Of a stretch of 64,000 bases of DNA, positions 1 through 9,813 are shown one piece after another. The translations under genes were made by a program, and so were the position numbers. Positions within the stretch are counted from its first letter, which is position 1. Each line of letters starts with the position of its first letter. Under the pieces are notes generated by a model that saw nothing but the letters and a program-made list of their open reading frames with translations, was not told the DNA's origin and searched no databases. The DNA is from Nematostella vectensis (taxonomy: Eukaryota > Cnidaria > Anthozoa > Actiniaria > Edwardsiidae). The stretch is from the NCBI RefSeq assembly GCF_932526225.1, contig NC_064045.1, positions 3,792,498-3,856,497 of the forward strand, written 5' to 3'.

Positions 1-241
1 TGTGGCGTTGATGTACACGTGATGCATGCGTGCTTGTGAGAGCCTGTACTTTTCCCAGTTTGGAGAGGATTCGTTGAACGCTATGTCGTCGGATCTCGCA
101 GACAGCAAAAAGCTTAATTTCTTAAACTCGAGTGTGTGTTTCAAGGCGAATGACTCCAGTAGAGTCCAGATTGTTTGGCCTTTCAACCAGCAAAATAAAG
201 GGAAACTCTGCAAATGACGTAAAATAGATACGTGAAATAGA

Positions 242-472
242 GCCAACACAATCACTCGCTATTGGAGGGGGCGTAAGGGGGTGCGAAAACTGCACGGAAA
301 ACGCAAAGAAAAAGGCCAAAAAAGCAAAACAGTCAAAATAAGTCAATAACCGTAAACCGCGCAGTCTAGAGAAACCGCAATACCGCGAAATAAAATACGA
401 AAAACCGAAAAACCGCGCCAGATTTAAGGCAAAACCGCATCACTCAAAACCGCATCACTCAAGCCACCCTCG
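242..472. repeat. ACCGC-rich dispersed repeat, copy 1
   Basis: A stretch starting 'ggagggggcgtaagggggtgcgaaaac' in pieces and then full of 'aaaccgc' motifs, ending in 'ggcaaaaccgcatcac'. A second copy with the same order of motifs lies near 58735-58885 inside IDUA intron 4. No coding potential is seen. It looks like a short non-autonomous dispersed element; the ends are approximate. Confidence 0.6.
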
Positions 473-780
473 TTATCCAGAACATTTTTACCCAAACCCT
501 GTTATCCCGAATATTTGTTACCAAAATAAGCCCGTTATCCCGAATGCTTATCCATTTATATCGTTCACGAGGTACAAAATAGCAACCTAACAAGCTCCAA
601 AATTCGTGTAAAAAGCTCCCGCCATTAGTCCTGAATCCCGTTAGGCATAAAAGCTTAATTAAATCGCGTATCCCGATACAAAATCGCCTAAAATCCCGCA
701 TCCCGTGCGATATTTCTATATCGAATCCCACTTCTCTCGCGGGATTGCACAAAAAGTCCCGCATCCCGAAAAATCTATTG
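465..780. repeat. Degenerate 'atcccg' repeat stretch
   Basis: Motifs such as 'gttatcccgaat', 'ctgaatcccgtta' and 'tcccgcatcccg' recur irregularly through these bases. It follows the ACCGC repeat directly and may be part of the same element. It lies downstream of the PAN-EGF gene's second exon, so later exons of that gene should lie further left, outside the window. No gene is seen here. Confidence 0.4.
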
Positions 781-854
781 TGGACTCTCAAGAAAACTAA
801 ATTTGCAGGGTAGGGGGAGGCGCTGGGGGAGAAGGGGAGGGGGATTTTTCGTAC

Positions 855-1786
855 CTGACCATCGTTTGTCTGTATTTGAGAAACACCATCAAACATCTCT
901 AGTCCCAGTTGACGGAGGTAGACGAGGTGATCACGACAGGAAGTTAAGTTGCACCTCTCACACGTCTTACCGCTGCACGAGGGTGTGCAGACGCATGAGA
1001 ACTTCTCTTTGGGGTGGTCGCAAAGCTCCACGCACGTTGCTCCATTCTTGCAGGGATTACTCATACAGCAGCCATTACTACATGGACTTAAATGGGAGGA
1101 CTGCAAACAAGACAGGCACAGATCTTATTACGAATCACACAGATCATAAACATACCAAATAGACACTAAAGACTAAGACATTGGGACTTGTGTCCGTTAT
1201 ATAGGGGATACAAGATTGTTAGAAAAAGGGTTTATGAAATAGTGTTTGCGACCGCTTAACAATAGATTCCGCTTAACGGTATTATTGAAAGAGTTTGAGT
1301 GGCAAAAAAGACAGCGATATGGAGGAAGCCCACTACCGAAAACACGCCCCACTAAATCATAGCTGTGCAATCCCCACCTAGCCCCCCCCCCCCCCAACCA
1401 CCACCACCACATCAAGGCTGCGAACTTGTTTCCTATACCTTGACTATGTTCTGTTGGAGATCGAAATACTCGTAGCTATTATCAGACAGAAATCTACTGA
1501 TAGGCACGGAATCCTTGTCTTCATCAAGCAGTTCGCATCGCTTGCCCGACATCTGGAACGCTCGACACCGACAGTCACCGACACAGGCCGAGTGACACGC
1601 CTGAGGACCCGCCACTGAGCTGAGGTTCCTGTACGAGGCCCCCCACAGATAACGTCCCTTGGTCACGTGCTCCTTACTGGAGAACGACCCGGCGTAGCAT
1701 GTCCCCGTAGGACAGTACTGGCTAATCACGTGCTTCGAGCGTGATAGAAGGATGGTTGCCATGACGATGACACGTGCAAGGAACAT
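855..1786 (-). CDS. Secreted PAN/apple-EGF protein, first two exons (partial)
   Basis: Exon 1 is 1439..1786 and exon 2 is 855..1100, both phase 0, with donors AAG|GTATAG and CAG|GTACGA and acceptor TTGTTTGCAG. The first ATG (MFLARVIVMATILL...) starts a hydrophobic signal peptide, so I prefer it to the longer open frame upstream. Exon 1 continues into a cysteine-rich PAN/apple-like module (CPTGTCYAG ... CHSACVGDCRCRAF ... CELL). Exon 2 holds one EGF-like domain (CSNGCCMSNPCKNGATC ... CVC...C) and ends in SCRDHL...GVSQIQTNDGQ, which resembles the entry into a fibrinogen-related domain. The likely product is a secreted or surface adhesion or lectin-like protein. Later exons are not in the window. 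Domain calls are by cysteine pattern and are fairly sure; the function is not. Confidence 0.7.
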
Positions 1787-1952
1787 TCTGTAATATAAAC
1801 AAACGTTTTTTTTAAACTTAGGACCTACTTGTCGTACCTGTGCCTGTACTTGAAATACTGTTGTTTCGTTATTATTTTTATATTGAAGTAACACGTCTAT
1901 TCGGTTGTTATAAGAATTTTTTAACGTGCAAAAGCTGAGAGAGAGAGAGAGA

Positions 1953-4900
1953 TGCCTTTTTTAATGAGGGATTCACTTAATATCACAATGATAATGTACG
2001 CATGGCCCTCAACAGAAACAAAATTAATAAAAGCTATTTACAAATCTGTTTACAGCAAAATCTTTGACGAAACTATTTACAATAACAATCCTTTGCTGAT
2101 TTATAAACTTATTTACAGAGTTGTGATGTATTCTCTTAGTTTTGCGGAGAAGGCGGTGATTGACTTGGCTTCTTTGATTTCTAGTGGCAATGCATTCCAC
2201 CTTTTAGCTGCTACAAACTTAAAGCTGTTTTTTGCTAATGTAGTCCGAGCCTTTGGAAGTACTAAGTTATGGTTTGCTGCATTTTTAGTGTTCTTGTTAT
2301 GTACATCACTACACTTAACGAACATATCTCTGATATAGCATGGGGTCATATTGTTCATTGCCTTAAAGAGCAAAACAAGTTGTAGGTAGATTATTCTTTT
2401 GTCGAAGGGGACAATATTTAGTTCTTCAAAAAGTGGTTTTGAAGGTGCATCCCATTTCTTATCGAGGATAACCCGCGCACATCGTTTCTGGAACTTGACC
2501 ATATCGTCGATGTGTTGCTTTTTGGTCGAGCCCCAGACGATAGCACCATAGTCTAATATTGGCTGTATGAGCGAATGGTAGAACAGGGTTCTTGCTTTAA
2601 GTGACAGGAATTTCTTTGTCCTTTTTAACAAGCCTAGTCGCTTGGAGATCTTATTGTGAATGTACTTGAGGTGGTTGTCCCAGGTTAAGGAGTTGTCTAA
2701 TCTTATGCCAAGCAGTTTAACTTCATTGACACATTCAAGCTGGCCATTTTCTGTGCTGACTGTCAAATCCTTTCCTGCCAATTTGCGCAACTTTGGCTTG
2801 CTACAGATAAGCATTGATTTGGTTTTGCTTTGGTTCAAAACCATTTTGTTTTCATTCGCCCATCCATTCACCTTTTTTAGCTCTTCAGTAAGAATAGACT
2901 CAACCTCACTAACGCTACTTCCACTTGCGACTTGTGTTGTATCATCTGCATATATCTCGAGTGCGCTGTTGGAGACTTCAAGTGGTAAGTCATTAATAAA
3001 CAGGATAAACATTAAGGGACCTAAAATCGAGCCCTGGGGAACGCCTGCAGTAATGGGCTGCGAATCTGATAGCTGACCACTTATTGTTACTTTCTGTTTT
3101 CGGTCTTCTAGATAAGACTTGAACCAATTTAGTGACTTTCCAGAGACGCCATATATGGAGAGCTTCTTAATAAGCGTGTCATGGTCTACTAAATCAAACG
3201 CCTTTCGGTAGTCTATGAGGTTCAAGCCAGATATTAGTCCCTGATCCATATTTCCAATGAGATAATCAATCAACTTTACTAGGGCAGTATCGCACGAGTG
3301 ATAGGGACGGAAACCTGACTGGTTACTACTTAATAGCTTGTGGCTGTTTAGGTATTCATATAAGCAAACGTGTATGTGTCTTTCAATAACTTTGGACAGG
3401 GCAGGTAAAATACTGATGGGTCGGTAGTTATCAACACTCAGGCGGTCTCCAGCTTTATATATTGGACAGACTTTCGCCTCTTTCCAGCGCGCAGGGAATC
3501 GTCCAGTTTTTATACTTTGGTTGATGATCTTAGTCAACGATAGAGCTATGGCTGGGGCTGCAGCCCTTAAAAGGCGAGCACTTATACCGTCCAAACCTGT
3601 GGCTTTACACGTTTGTAGTTGAAGAAGATAACCTTGCACAAATTCTTGCATGACTTTGGGTATTTCAAATTTAGTGCCACTCGGGATTTTGCTATCAACA
3701 AACCCTTTTAACTTTTCGAAATCTGAAGTTGACAGCGTTCTCATGTTGACATTGCTATTTCTGTAGTTGGCAGCAACGGAAACAAAAAACTCGTTAAATG
3801 CATTAGCTATTTTACGTGGATCTGTGATGGTGGGTGTGTTGCTTGCATTGCCTCTTAGTTGCGAAGGTGACGGTTTACTTGTCTGCCCGATAGCAATTTT
3901 TAGATATCTCCAGAATTCCTTTGCCGTTGAACTCTGTTCAAATGACTTGTTGAAATGATTTCGTTTAGCTTCTCGGATGGATTGAAAAACGTTATTTCGA
4001 GCTGATTTAAAAGTTTCCCACGCATCTGAGTCACTATTACACTTTCGGGCTCTCTCTAGCAGCCTGTCGCGATCTCTAATGGCTGCGTAGAGTTCAGGCG
4101 TCATCCACTGTGGTTGGCTTTGTTTCATTACACGCTTTCTAATAAGAGGAGCATGTATATCAGCGATACTTAGGAAAGTCCGATTCCAATAATCCACAGC
4201 GTCATCAAGGTCATCAAAGGTGTCCAGCACACTCCACGGTGCCTCATCAAGGTCTTTTAGGAAGGCCTCCTCATCCAGCTTCTTGCAGTCACGGTAGGAA
4301 ATATAGACATGGTTTTTATCTGCTGCGCGATCTTGTTTCTTTTTGTATCTGCGCACAACGCACACTGGTAAATGATCTGATAGTCCGATGTTGCATACCT
4401 TGGTCTTTGTGATGCACTGTGGCTGGTTGGTGTAAACGTGATCCAAGCAAGCCTGGCTCTCTGGACGAGTCACTTCATTGATGGTTTGAGTGAAACCAAG
4501 GCTGGTGAGGAACTTGATTAGACGATGCTTGTGGTTTTGCTGTTTGAGGAAGTTGATGTTGAAATCCCCCAGTAGTAGCGCTTCTTTGTTGGTGATGTAA
4601 ATTTTTTCTATGAGACCTTCTAGCGTAGCATCCATTTCAGCAGTTGAATCCGGCACACGATAGACTCCGGCAATAATAATTGGGCAGTTGGACTTGCACG
4701 GTATCACTTGAGTGCAAAGGAGCTCTGTGTCACTTGATTCTAGAGTTGGTAAACGGGTATAAGCCATAGCGTGAGATAAGTACATCATTACTCCTTCCCT
4801 TTCCTTTCTAGTTCTATCTTTCCGCTCAATATGATATCCAGGGATCCCATATTCTTCGTTCGTGTGTGAGGAATTCAGCCATGTCTCGGTAATAATCATC

Positions 4901-5760
4901 ACATCAATCTCTGTACGAGGGTGTGTAAGGATTTCTTTTATTTGCTCGTATTTATCATTATTGAAGCTCCTCGCGTTCCAATGACATATTCTTACACCAT
5001 TTTTGGACAGTGGAATGCATGGCAGATGGACGTTAGTAGCGTGATTTGTAGCTTGTGGACCTGGATTAAGCTGGACGTCATTTGAAAGGCAGACCAGTAG
5101 TAGTGCAATGGAGGCGCTTCTAAGTAAGTCTAAACAAACACGAGCCGGGGCAGTGGACGACGATGGAGTAGATTTGTGTAGTCGTCTGAAGTGAAATTGC
5201 GGTGTATCATTTATAATTAGGTCATTTGAAGCTCGGAGTAACACAGAGCTATTGTCATGACTGTCATTTATCCCACGCAGCACCAAACACAGGAATGTAA
5301 AAGTGAGGAGCTTCCAATGCCAAATCATCGTGAGCGCTTTCACTAAGAACAGCGCGTGCAGTCAGAATTCAACGGTCAGCTCGAGTATGGAGTCGGTTGG
5401 CGGTTGTCCCTGACGAATCTGTGTTTGTCCGCGCGAACCGACGAAGACAAGCCGAAAGCTGCGCGAGCCGCGAAAAACTACAACTTTCAACGGAGAAACT
5501 TTTAAAAGAACTTGTAAAACTTCTCAAATCCTGAATCGTGTAAGTCCAGCCGCTGGCTTCTTGAGCACGATGACCTTATTAAGAAATCCACAACTTTTCA
5601 GATTTGGCCGTCAATGGAAAGCGCAAAAATAAAGCTGATTTTCAGGAGCCGGTTTGCGCGTGACTGCCACGGATGGTGTTGATGAGAAGAAAAGGGATGG
5701 GGAAGTCTATCCTCGAACTCATCCGACCAGAACAAAACAAGATGGCGGCTGCGAGTACCG
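1953..5760 (-). mobile_element. CR1/L2-type non-LTR retrotransposon (LINE 1), near full length
   Basis: The element reads on the minus strand. It has a long 5' leader (about 5344-5760), one large ORF (2113..5343) and a short AT-rich 3' UTR with 'TTGTAAATAG' motifs. It ends close to a (GA)n run at 1938-1952, and no poly(A) tail is seen. The exact ends and any target-site duplication were not resolved. It lies upstream of the PAN-EGF gene's first exon and in the same orientation. Confidence 0.8.
2113..5343 (-). CDS. LINE ORF: APE endonuclease + reverse transcriptase (1076 aa)
   Basis: A single uninterrupted ORF. Residues 1-25 are hydrophobic, followed by a second hydrophobic segment (about 70-86). 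That segment ends in SNDVQLNPGP (87-96), a 2A-like motif. The AP-endonuclease domain runs from about 118 to 330, with HWNARS (121), TETW (152), GDFN (259) and SDH (322). The reverse transcriptase has YRPISILP (640), the catalytic aspartate in IDYRKAFD (711), VPQGSILGP (768) and YADD (798). The C-terminal part is the usual CR1/L2 thumb/tail, ending YITTL. No stop or frameshift is present and the catalytic motifs are intact, so this copy could be, or recently was, active. In most family members the RT motif reads LD rather than ID before the F/Y; the aspartate itself is present. Confidence 0.93.
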   Translation of the reverse strand: MKALTMIWHWKLLTFTFLCLVLRGINDSHDNSSVLLRASNDLIINDTPQFHFRRLHKSTPSSSTAPARVCLDLLRSASIALLLVCLSNDVQLNPGPQATNHATNVHLPCIPLSKNGVRICHWNARSFNNDKYEQIKEILTHPRTEIDVMIITETWLNSSHTNEEYGIPGYHIERKDRTRKEREGVMMYLSHAMAYTRLPTLESSDTELLCTQVIPCKSNCPIIIAGVYRVPDSTAEMDATLEGLIEKIYITNKEALLLGDFNINFLKQQNHKHRLIKFLTSLGFTQTINEVTRPESQACLDHVYTNQPQCITKTKVCNIGLSDHLPVCVVRRYKKKQDRAADKNHVYISYRDCKKLDEEAFLKDLDEAPWSVLDTFDDLDDAVDYWNRTFLSIADIHAPLIRKRVMKQSQPQWMTPELYAAIRDRDRLLERARKCNSDSDAWETFKSARNNVFQSIREAKRNHFNKSFEQSSTAKEFWRYLKIAIGQTSKPSPSQLRGNASNTPTITDPRKIANAFNEFFVSVAANYRNSNVNMRTLSTSDFEKLKGFVDSKIPSGTKFEIPKVMQEFVQGYLLQLQTCKATGLDGISARLLRAAAPAIALSLTKIINQSIKTGRFPARWKEAKVCPIYKAGDRLSVDNYRPISILPALSKVIERHIHVCLYEYLNSHKLLSSNQSGFRPYHSCDTALVKLIDYLIGNMDQGLISGLNLIDYRKAFDLVDHDTLIKKLSIYGVSGKSLNWFKSYLEDRKQKVTISGQLSDSQPITAGVPQGSILGPLMFILFINDLPLEVSNSALEIYADDTTQVASGSSVSEVESILTEELKKVNGWANENKMVLNQSKTKSMLICSKPKLRKLAGKDLTVSTENGQLECVNEVKLLGIRLDNSLTWDNHLKYIHNKISKRLGLLKRTKKFLSLKARTLFYHSLIQPILDYGAIVWGSTKKQHIDDMVKFQKRCARVILDKKWDAPSKPLFEELNIVPFDKRIIYLQLVLLFKAMNNMTPCYIRDMFVKCSDVHNKNTKNAANHNLVLPKARTTLAKNSFKFVAAKRWNALPLEIKEAKSITAFSAKLREYITTL

Positions 5761-5788
5761 AAACCGCTTGCAAAGCATCATGCTTAGA

Positions 5789-6155
5789 GGCGCGATTCAT
5801 GCGTCGCGCTCCTGTCGTGCCGAATCTAATTGTTTTGATTCAGCACATGAATAGTTCGACGTCTGAATCAATCAAGTTCAGCACGGCACTGAGTGCAGCT
5901 GCACCAGTCGTGCTGAACGGCAAAAGCACGACACCGATTCAAACGTCGAGCTTCTGATGTGCCGAATCAAATACCATTTTTTTTTCATTTTGTGCAACAG
6001 AAATTCCTTATCAAGTCAACTTTGACCACTCGCATTCTATTGAGCGTGACGTGTTTTGTGCGACGTCTGAATCAACGTTGAAACCAATCTATTTGTGTCA
6101 ATAGAAATAGACAATTAGATTTAGCACGGCAGGGGCGCGACGTATGAATCGGCCG
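5789..6155. mobile_element. MITE with ~43-bp terminal inverted repeats
   Basis: The left end, 5790-5832 (gattcatgcgtcgcgctcc...), and the right end, 6111-6155 (...gcgcgacgtatgaatc), are imperfect reverse complements over about 43 bases. The interior contains further 'gattca' and 'gcacggc' inverted motifs and would fold back. There is no ORF. It sits next to the 5' end of LINE 1. Confidence 0.75.
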
Positions 6156-6631
6156 AATCACGGAAAACTTTAATCTTCAGCCCTCGGACGTGATCGAACC
6201 ACAAAGCGTATATCCCCCACCTAGCTTCCCCTTTCTTAACAATTTCATGAAATAATGACTATTGAACTTGAAACCGTCAAAACTAAAAAGCTCCTTCTAA
6301 TATCACACCATTGATGCGTTTGGATAATATAAATTAGAACCAAACCTGTCAAAACTTCCATTTGGAGTTGGTCAGGATAAACATTTTGTTGCAAACATGT
6401 CACATTTCCAACCGTGACTTTCTTAATGCGTATCATCAAGAAAAATAAATAAACAAAGCAATCAAAATAATGTTTTAGTTACGAAAATGTCTCTTCGATG
6501 GAGGCGTCCTTATTTTTTTAATTCTTTTTCTCATTACGATATAGAGTGTGTCGGACGTAGTTCGGACAAGCCTACAAGGGGGCTCATAAAGTTCGGACAC
6601 TTTCCATTAGACTTCATGCATTGCCTCCAGA

Positions 6632-7664
6632 CAACTAGGACCGCGATAATCCTAGAACCTAATCCCTCAGAACCGATCGAATTAGAACCTAAAAACGGTC
6701 AGGGGGGTACTTTAAAAAAACAATAAAATAATAAAAATACCTTTTTAACGAGTAAATATATAATAATATATTATAATAAATATATAAATATGGTTTCCTG
6801 AATTATAGCAACTTCTAATTTGTGTGGATCCTAGACTAATGTCTGATTAGAATCCCTTGTCTGGTTTCTGGTTAAGACTCTTGCAAATTTCTATGCAATC
6901 ACAAGGAAATAGCAATAATATGCACTTCTAAAACGTTTCTATACCGATTTAGTTCTTAGTTATTGCTAAGTTTTCAAATAACAATCGTCTACTTTTGTAC
7001 TTTTTGGCGAATGCTGTGTGAACGGTGAAGACCACCCAAGTGGAAGTCACGCTTGGATCACACGCTTGTACGTCACGCTAGCTACATCAACTACAGTAAC
7101 TCATGCGCTTCAATTACGGAGAGTTAAATATAAACTGGACTCAAATTGATCGGGATAAAATCAAATCATCCAAAAGAAGGATATTTTTTTCCTTATGAGA
7201 TCTGCATAATTGTTTTTGACCAGTTTCTGATCTGTTCAAACAAAAAATAAAATAAAAATAATAAAGAAAGAAAAATAATAAAGAAAGAAAATTTTTTTTC
7301 CTACCAGCTGCTATTTAATACGAACAAAATCCAAATTCGATTCCCCGTATTTTTTATTCAATTGCATTGAGCTATGTGTATGTGTAGGATCGGCTTTTAA
7401 ATATTTAACACTAGTGATGCGTGACTGAAATTGAATCCGCTAAATAGCGCAAAAATCGTTGTAAAAATTTTTTTGACGTATTTCTAGCTCTAGTCTGTAA
7501 TTCTATGAAGAAAATAGGTAATTTTGATTTTTTTTGTTATTAACAATTACCCCCCCCCCCCCCCCTTGCTCATTAGGTTCTGTTTCGGTTCTGTTTAGGT
7601 TCTGATTTGGTTCTGTTTAGGTTCTAAGAAATTTTAGGTTCTAGGATCACCGTGGTACAACTAG
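6632..7664. mobile_element. ~1-kb non-autonomous element with inverted ends (CCTAGAACCTAA)
   Basis: The left end (6632-6664) contains 'aatcctagaacctaatcc'. The right end (about 7632-7664) contains the inverse, 'ttaggttctaggatcacc', beside matching 'caactagg' and 'acaactagg' edges. The right end also carries direct repeats of 'ttctgtttaggttctg' and a C17 run at about 7550. The interior is AT-rich with no plausible ORF. The transposon superfamily was not identified. Confidence 0.5.
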
Positions 7665-7679
7665 GGGCCAGAAAACAAG

Positions 7680-9060
7680 ACAAACTTCAGGCAACTGGGA
7701 TGTAATTGAATCACAAAGCCTATCTCTCCCACTAGCTTCGCTTGGGCATCGCCATTTAAAGTAGTGAAGACTTCATGAAATAAATAATTAACTTGAACTT
7801 GAAGCTCTCCTTTTAAATGCCGACATGCAAAATACCGTTTGAAAGGTATTTCTAGCTGTAAAGTCCTCCTAAAATTGCAACATTATTACAGTTATTTTGT
7901 ATGAAGGAAATCAAAGAGGGAGACTGACCTTGGCTTCGAACCTCGCTATTCAGACAATTTTTGACGTTTTTTTTTTCCTATAGAAATGGAATCTCCCGTT
8001 GATTAACTTTCATTTTTTGTGCGAATTTTTCAGAAAGAAAAGTTTACCCTTATGAAGTAAAAAAAATGAAAATACAAATATGTCGAATTTTCTTAAACAA
8101 GTAATAGAGTTGTTCCTTTTCCGATTGATTCACCACCGAAAATCAACAACATATAAAAACAGGACATATCTCACGACACTTCTTCGAAATCTTTTTTATC
8201 TCCCTATAGAAAAAGCTACGGTAAAGGTTTCATGTCTAGAGCTTGCATTGATCACTTATAAAAAAATAAGAGTCTAGAACATTTCCACAGTTCCATTTTG
8301 CTTAGTTTTTTCTCGTGTAACAAAGGGACATTTTATGAAAATACAGAAAATATTCCTCGGGTCGTTTATAGCTCAAAACTATAGCAACTATGTGTTATTT
8401 GCATCTCTAAAACATGTAAAACAAAACTGTTTGAAAAACATAAGATGAACAAGGATTCGTCTTCAGTTTTATAGTTTTTTTTTAAGGTGTATGATTTACC
8501 TTTATCTGTTGGCTGTAAACCTTGAAAAAATTGGTCGAAGTTATTTTTTGTGAGTCCACAAACTGTTGATCTTGTTACAGTACTCAGCAATGCACCTGGT
8601 TCAAGTGCAAATAACAAAATGGTATCAGTTTCGAAAAAGGCTTTACAGAAAATCCGGATTGATTCCGGTTTTTCTCACGTTATTTGCCCGTTATTTGTTT
8701 TGATAGTGACAAGATCGAGCACATCCACTATCCGCATAGGAAGATGAAAAGGTAAAATGAATTATTTACGACGGACCTTTTAGGAAGATATTTACATAGA
8801 GCAAAACTCCGGGAGATTTTATTCTTTGACTATGACTAGGGATCTTGTAAAGTTAAAATGATTCCAAAAATTCGAGAAAACTTGGGGAGGGGAGAGTCAA
8901 GGGCCATCTCGGATAGAAAAAAATAAATCGGAAAATTCAAGGGCAATCTCGGATCGATAAAAAAAAGGGAAATCGGGAAATCGAAACAAAATAATATGAT
9001 TCATGTATTTTTAGTAAATATTGCACCAAGATATAAGAATAAAAGCTTCGAATATCGTAA
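7680..9060. other. Intergenic, no gene seen
   Basis: AT-rich sequence with short ORFs that have no recognisable domain and no supporting splice pattern. A small local duplication of 'caagggc(a/c)atctcggat' occurs near 8900-8960. Confidence 0.5.
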
Positions 9061-9279
9061 TATGTGTCGGGCTCAATATATATATTAGGAAAGAGGATAG
9101 GCTATGAAAATGCCTATACAACTCTTCACATATATACGTCGGACTACCTACATTATTTACCTATATTCTTCTCCCTTTTCTTACTCATCCACTTTTTATT
9201 TCATCCCTCTCGTGCACTACATTCCCGTCCCTGTCGTTGTCTTTCTCGTCTATATTCTACTCTATCAATTTTCTCTCTA

Positions 9280-9640
9280 CCTCCTACCCCTCCCTCTCGT
9301 CTTCCTCATCCCCCTTCCTCTCGTCTTCCTCATCCCCCTTCCTCTCGTCTTCCTCCCTCTTCCTCTCGTCTTCCTCATACCCCTTCCTCTCGTCTTCCTC
9401 CCTCTTCCTCTCGTCTTCCTCATCCCCCTTCCTCTCGTCTTCCTCCCTCTTCCTCTCGTCTTCCTCGTCCCCCTTCCTCTCGTCTTCCTCCCTCTTCCTC
9501 TCGTCTTCCTCGTCCCCCTTCCTCTCGTCTTCCTCCAGTCTTCCTCATCCCCCTTCCTCGTCCCCCTTCCTCTCGTCTTCCTCCTCTTTCTTCTTCTTTT
9601 CTCCCTGCCCCTTCCTCTCGTCTCCCCCCTCCTTACCCTT
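9280..9640. repeat. Polypyrimidine minisatellite (CCTCTCGTCTTCCTC units)
   Basis: Alternating units 'cttcctctcgtcttcctc' plus 'atcccc' or 'cctctt' give a period of about 24 bp with a shorter 18-bp variant. One strand is almost pure pyrimidine, so the array can form triplex (H-DNA). All frames are open on both strands because of composition; the Pro/Leu/Ser- and Arg/Gly/Lys-rich ORFs over it are not genes. Confidence 0.9.
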
Positions 9641-9813
9641 AAACTCATTAAAACATCTTTCCCTTCTAGCCCGCGTAGCAAGCGATTGAAAGAGCGCGAG
9701 AACATTCCTTATAATACAGGCGCTATATCAAAAAGCAAAACAAAAAACAAAAACATCAAGAGAGACCATTGCTACGCAGGCTAACTCCCAAGCTTTCCTT
9801 CCTCCTCCAACTA

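Noticed and set aside
2660-3076. Plus-strand ORFs opposite LINE 1
   Set aside because: Antisense frames of the reverse transcriptase with no domain of their own.
5654-5957. Plus-strand small ORFs with ATGs near 'aagatggcggc'
   Set aside because: They fall across the LINE leader and the fold-back MITE. No splice or domain support was seen, so the motif is better read as a promoter-type box.
9064-9784. Overlapping Leu/Pro-, Ser- and Arg/Gly-rich ORFs on both strands
   Set aside because: Compositional ORFs over the polypyrimidine minisatellite, with no start context, domain or splice support.
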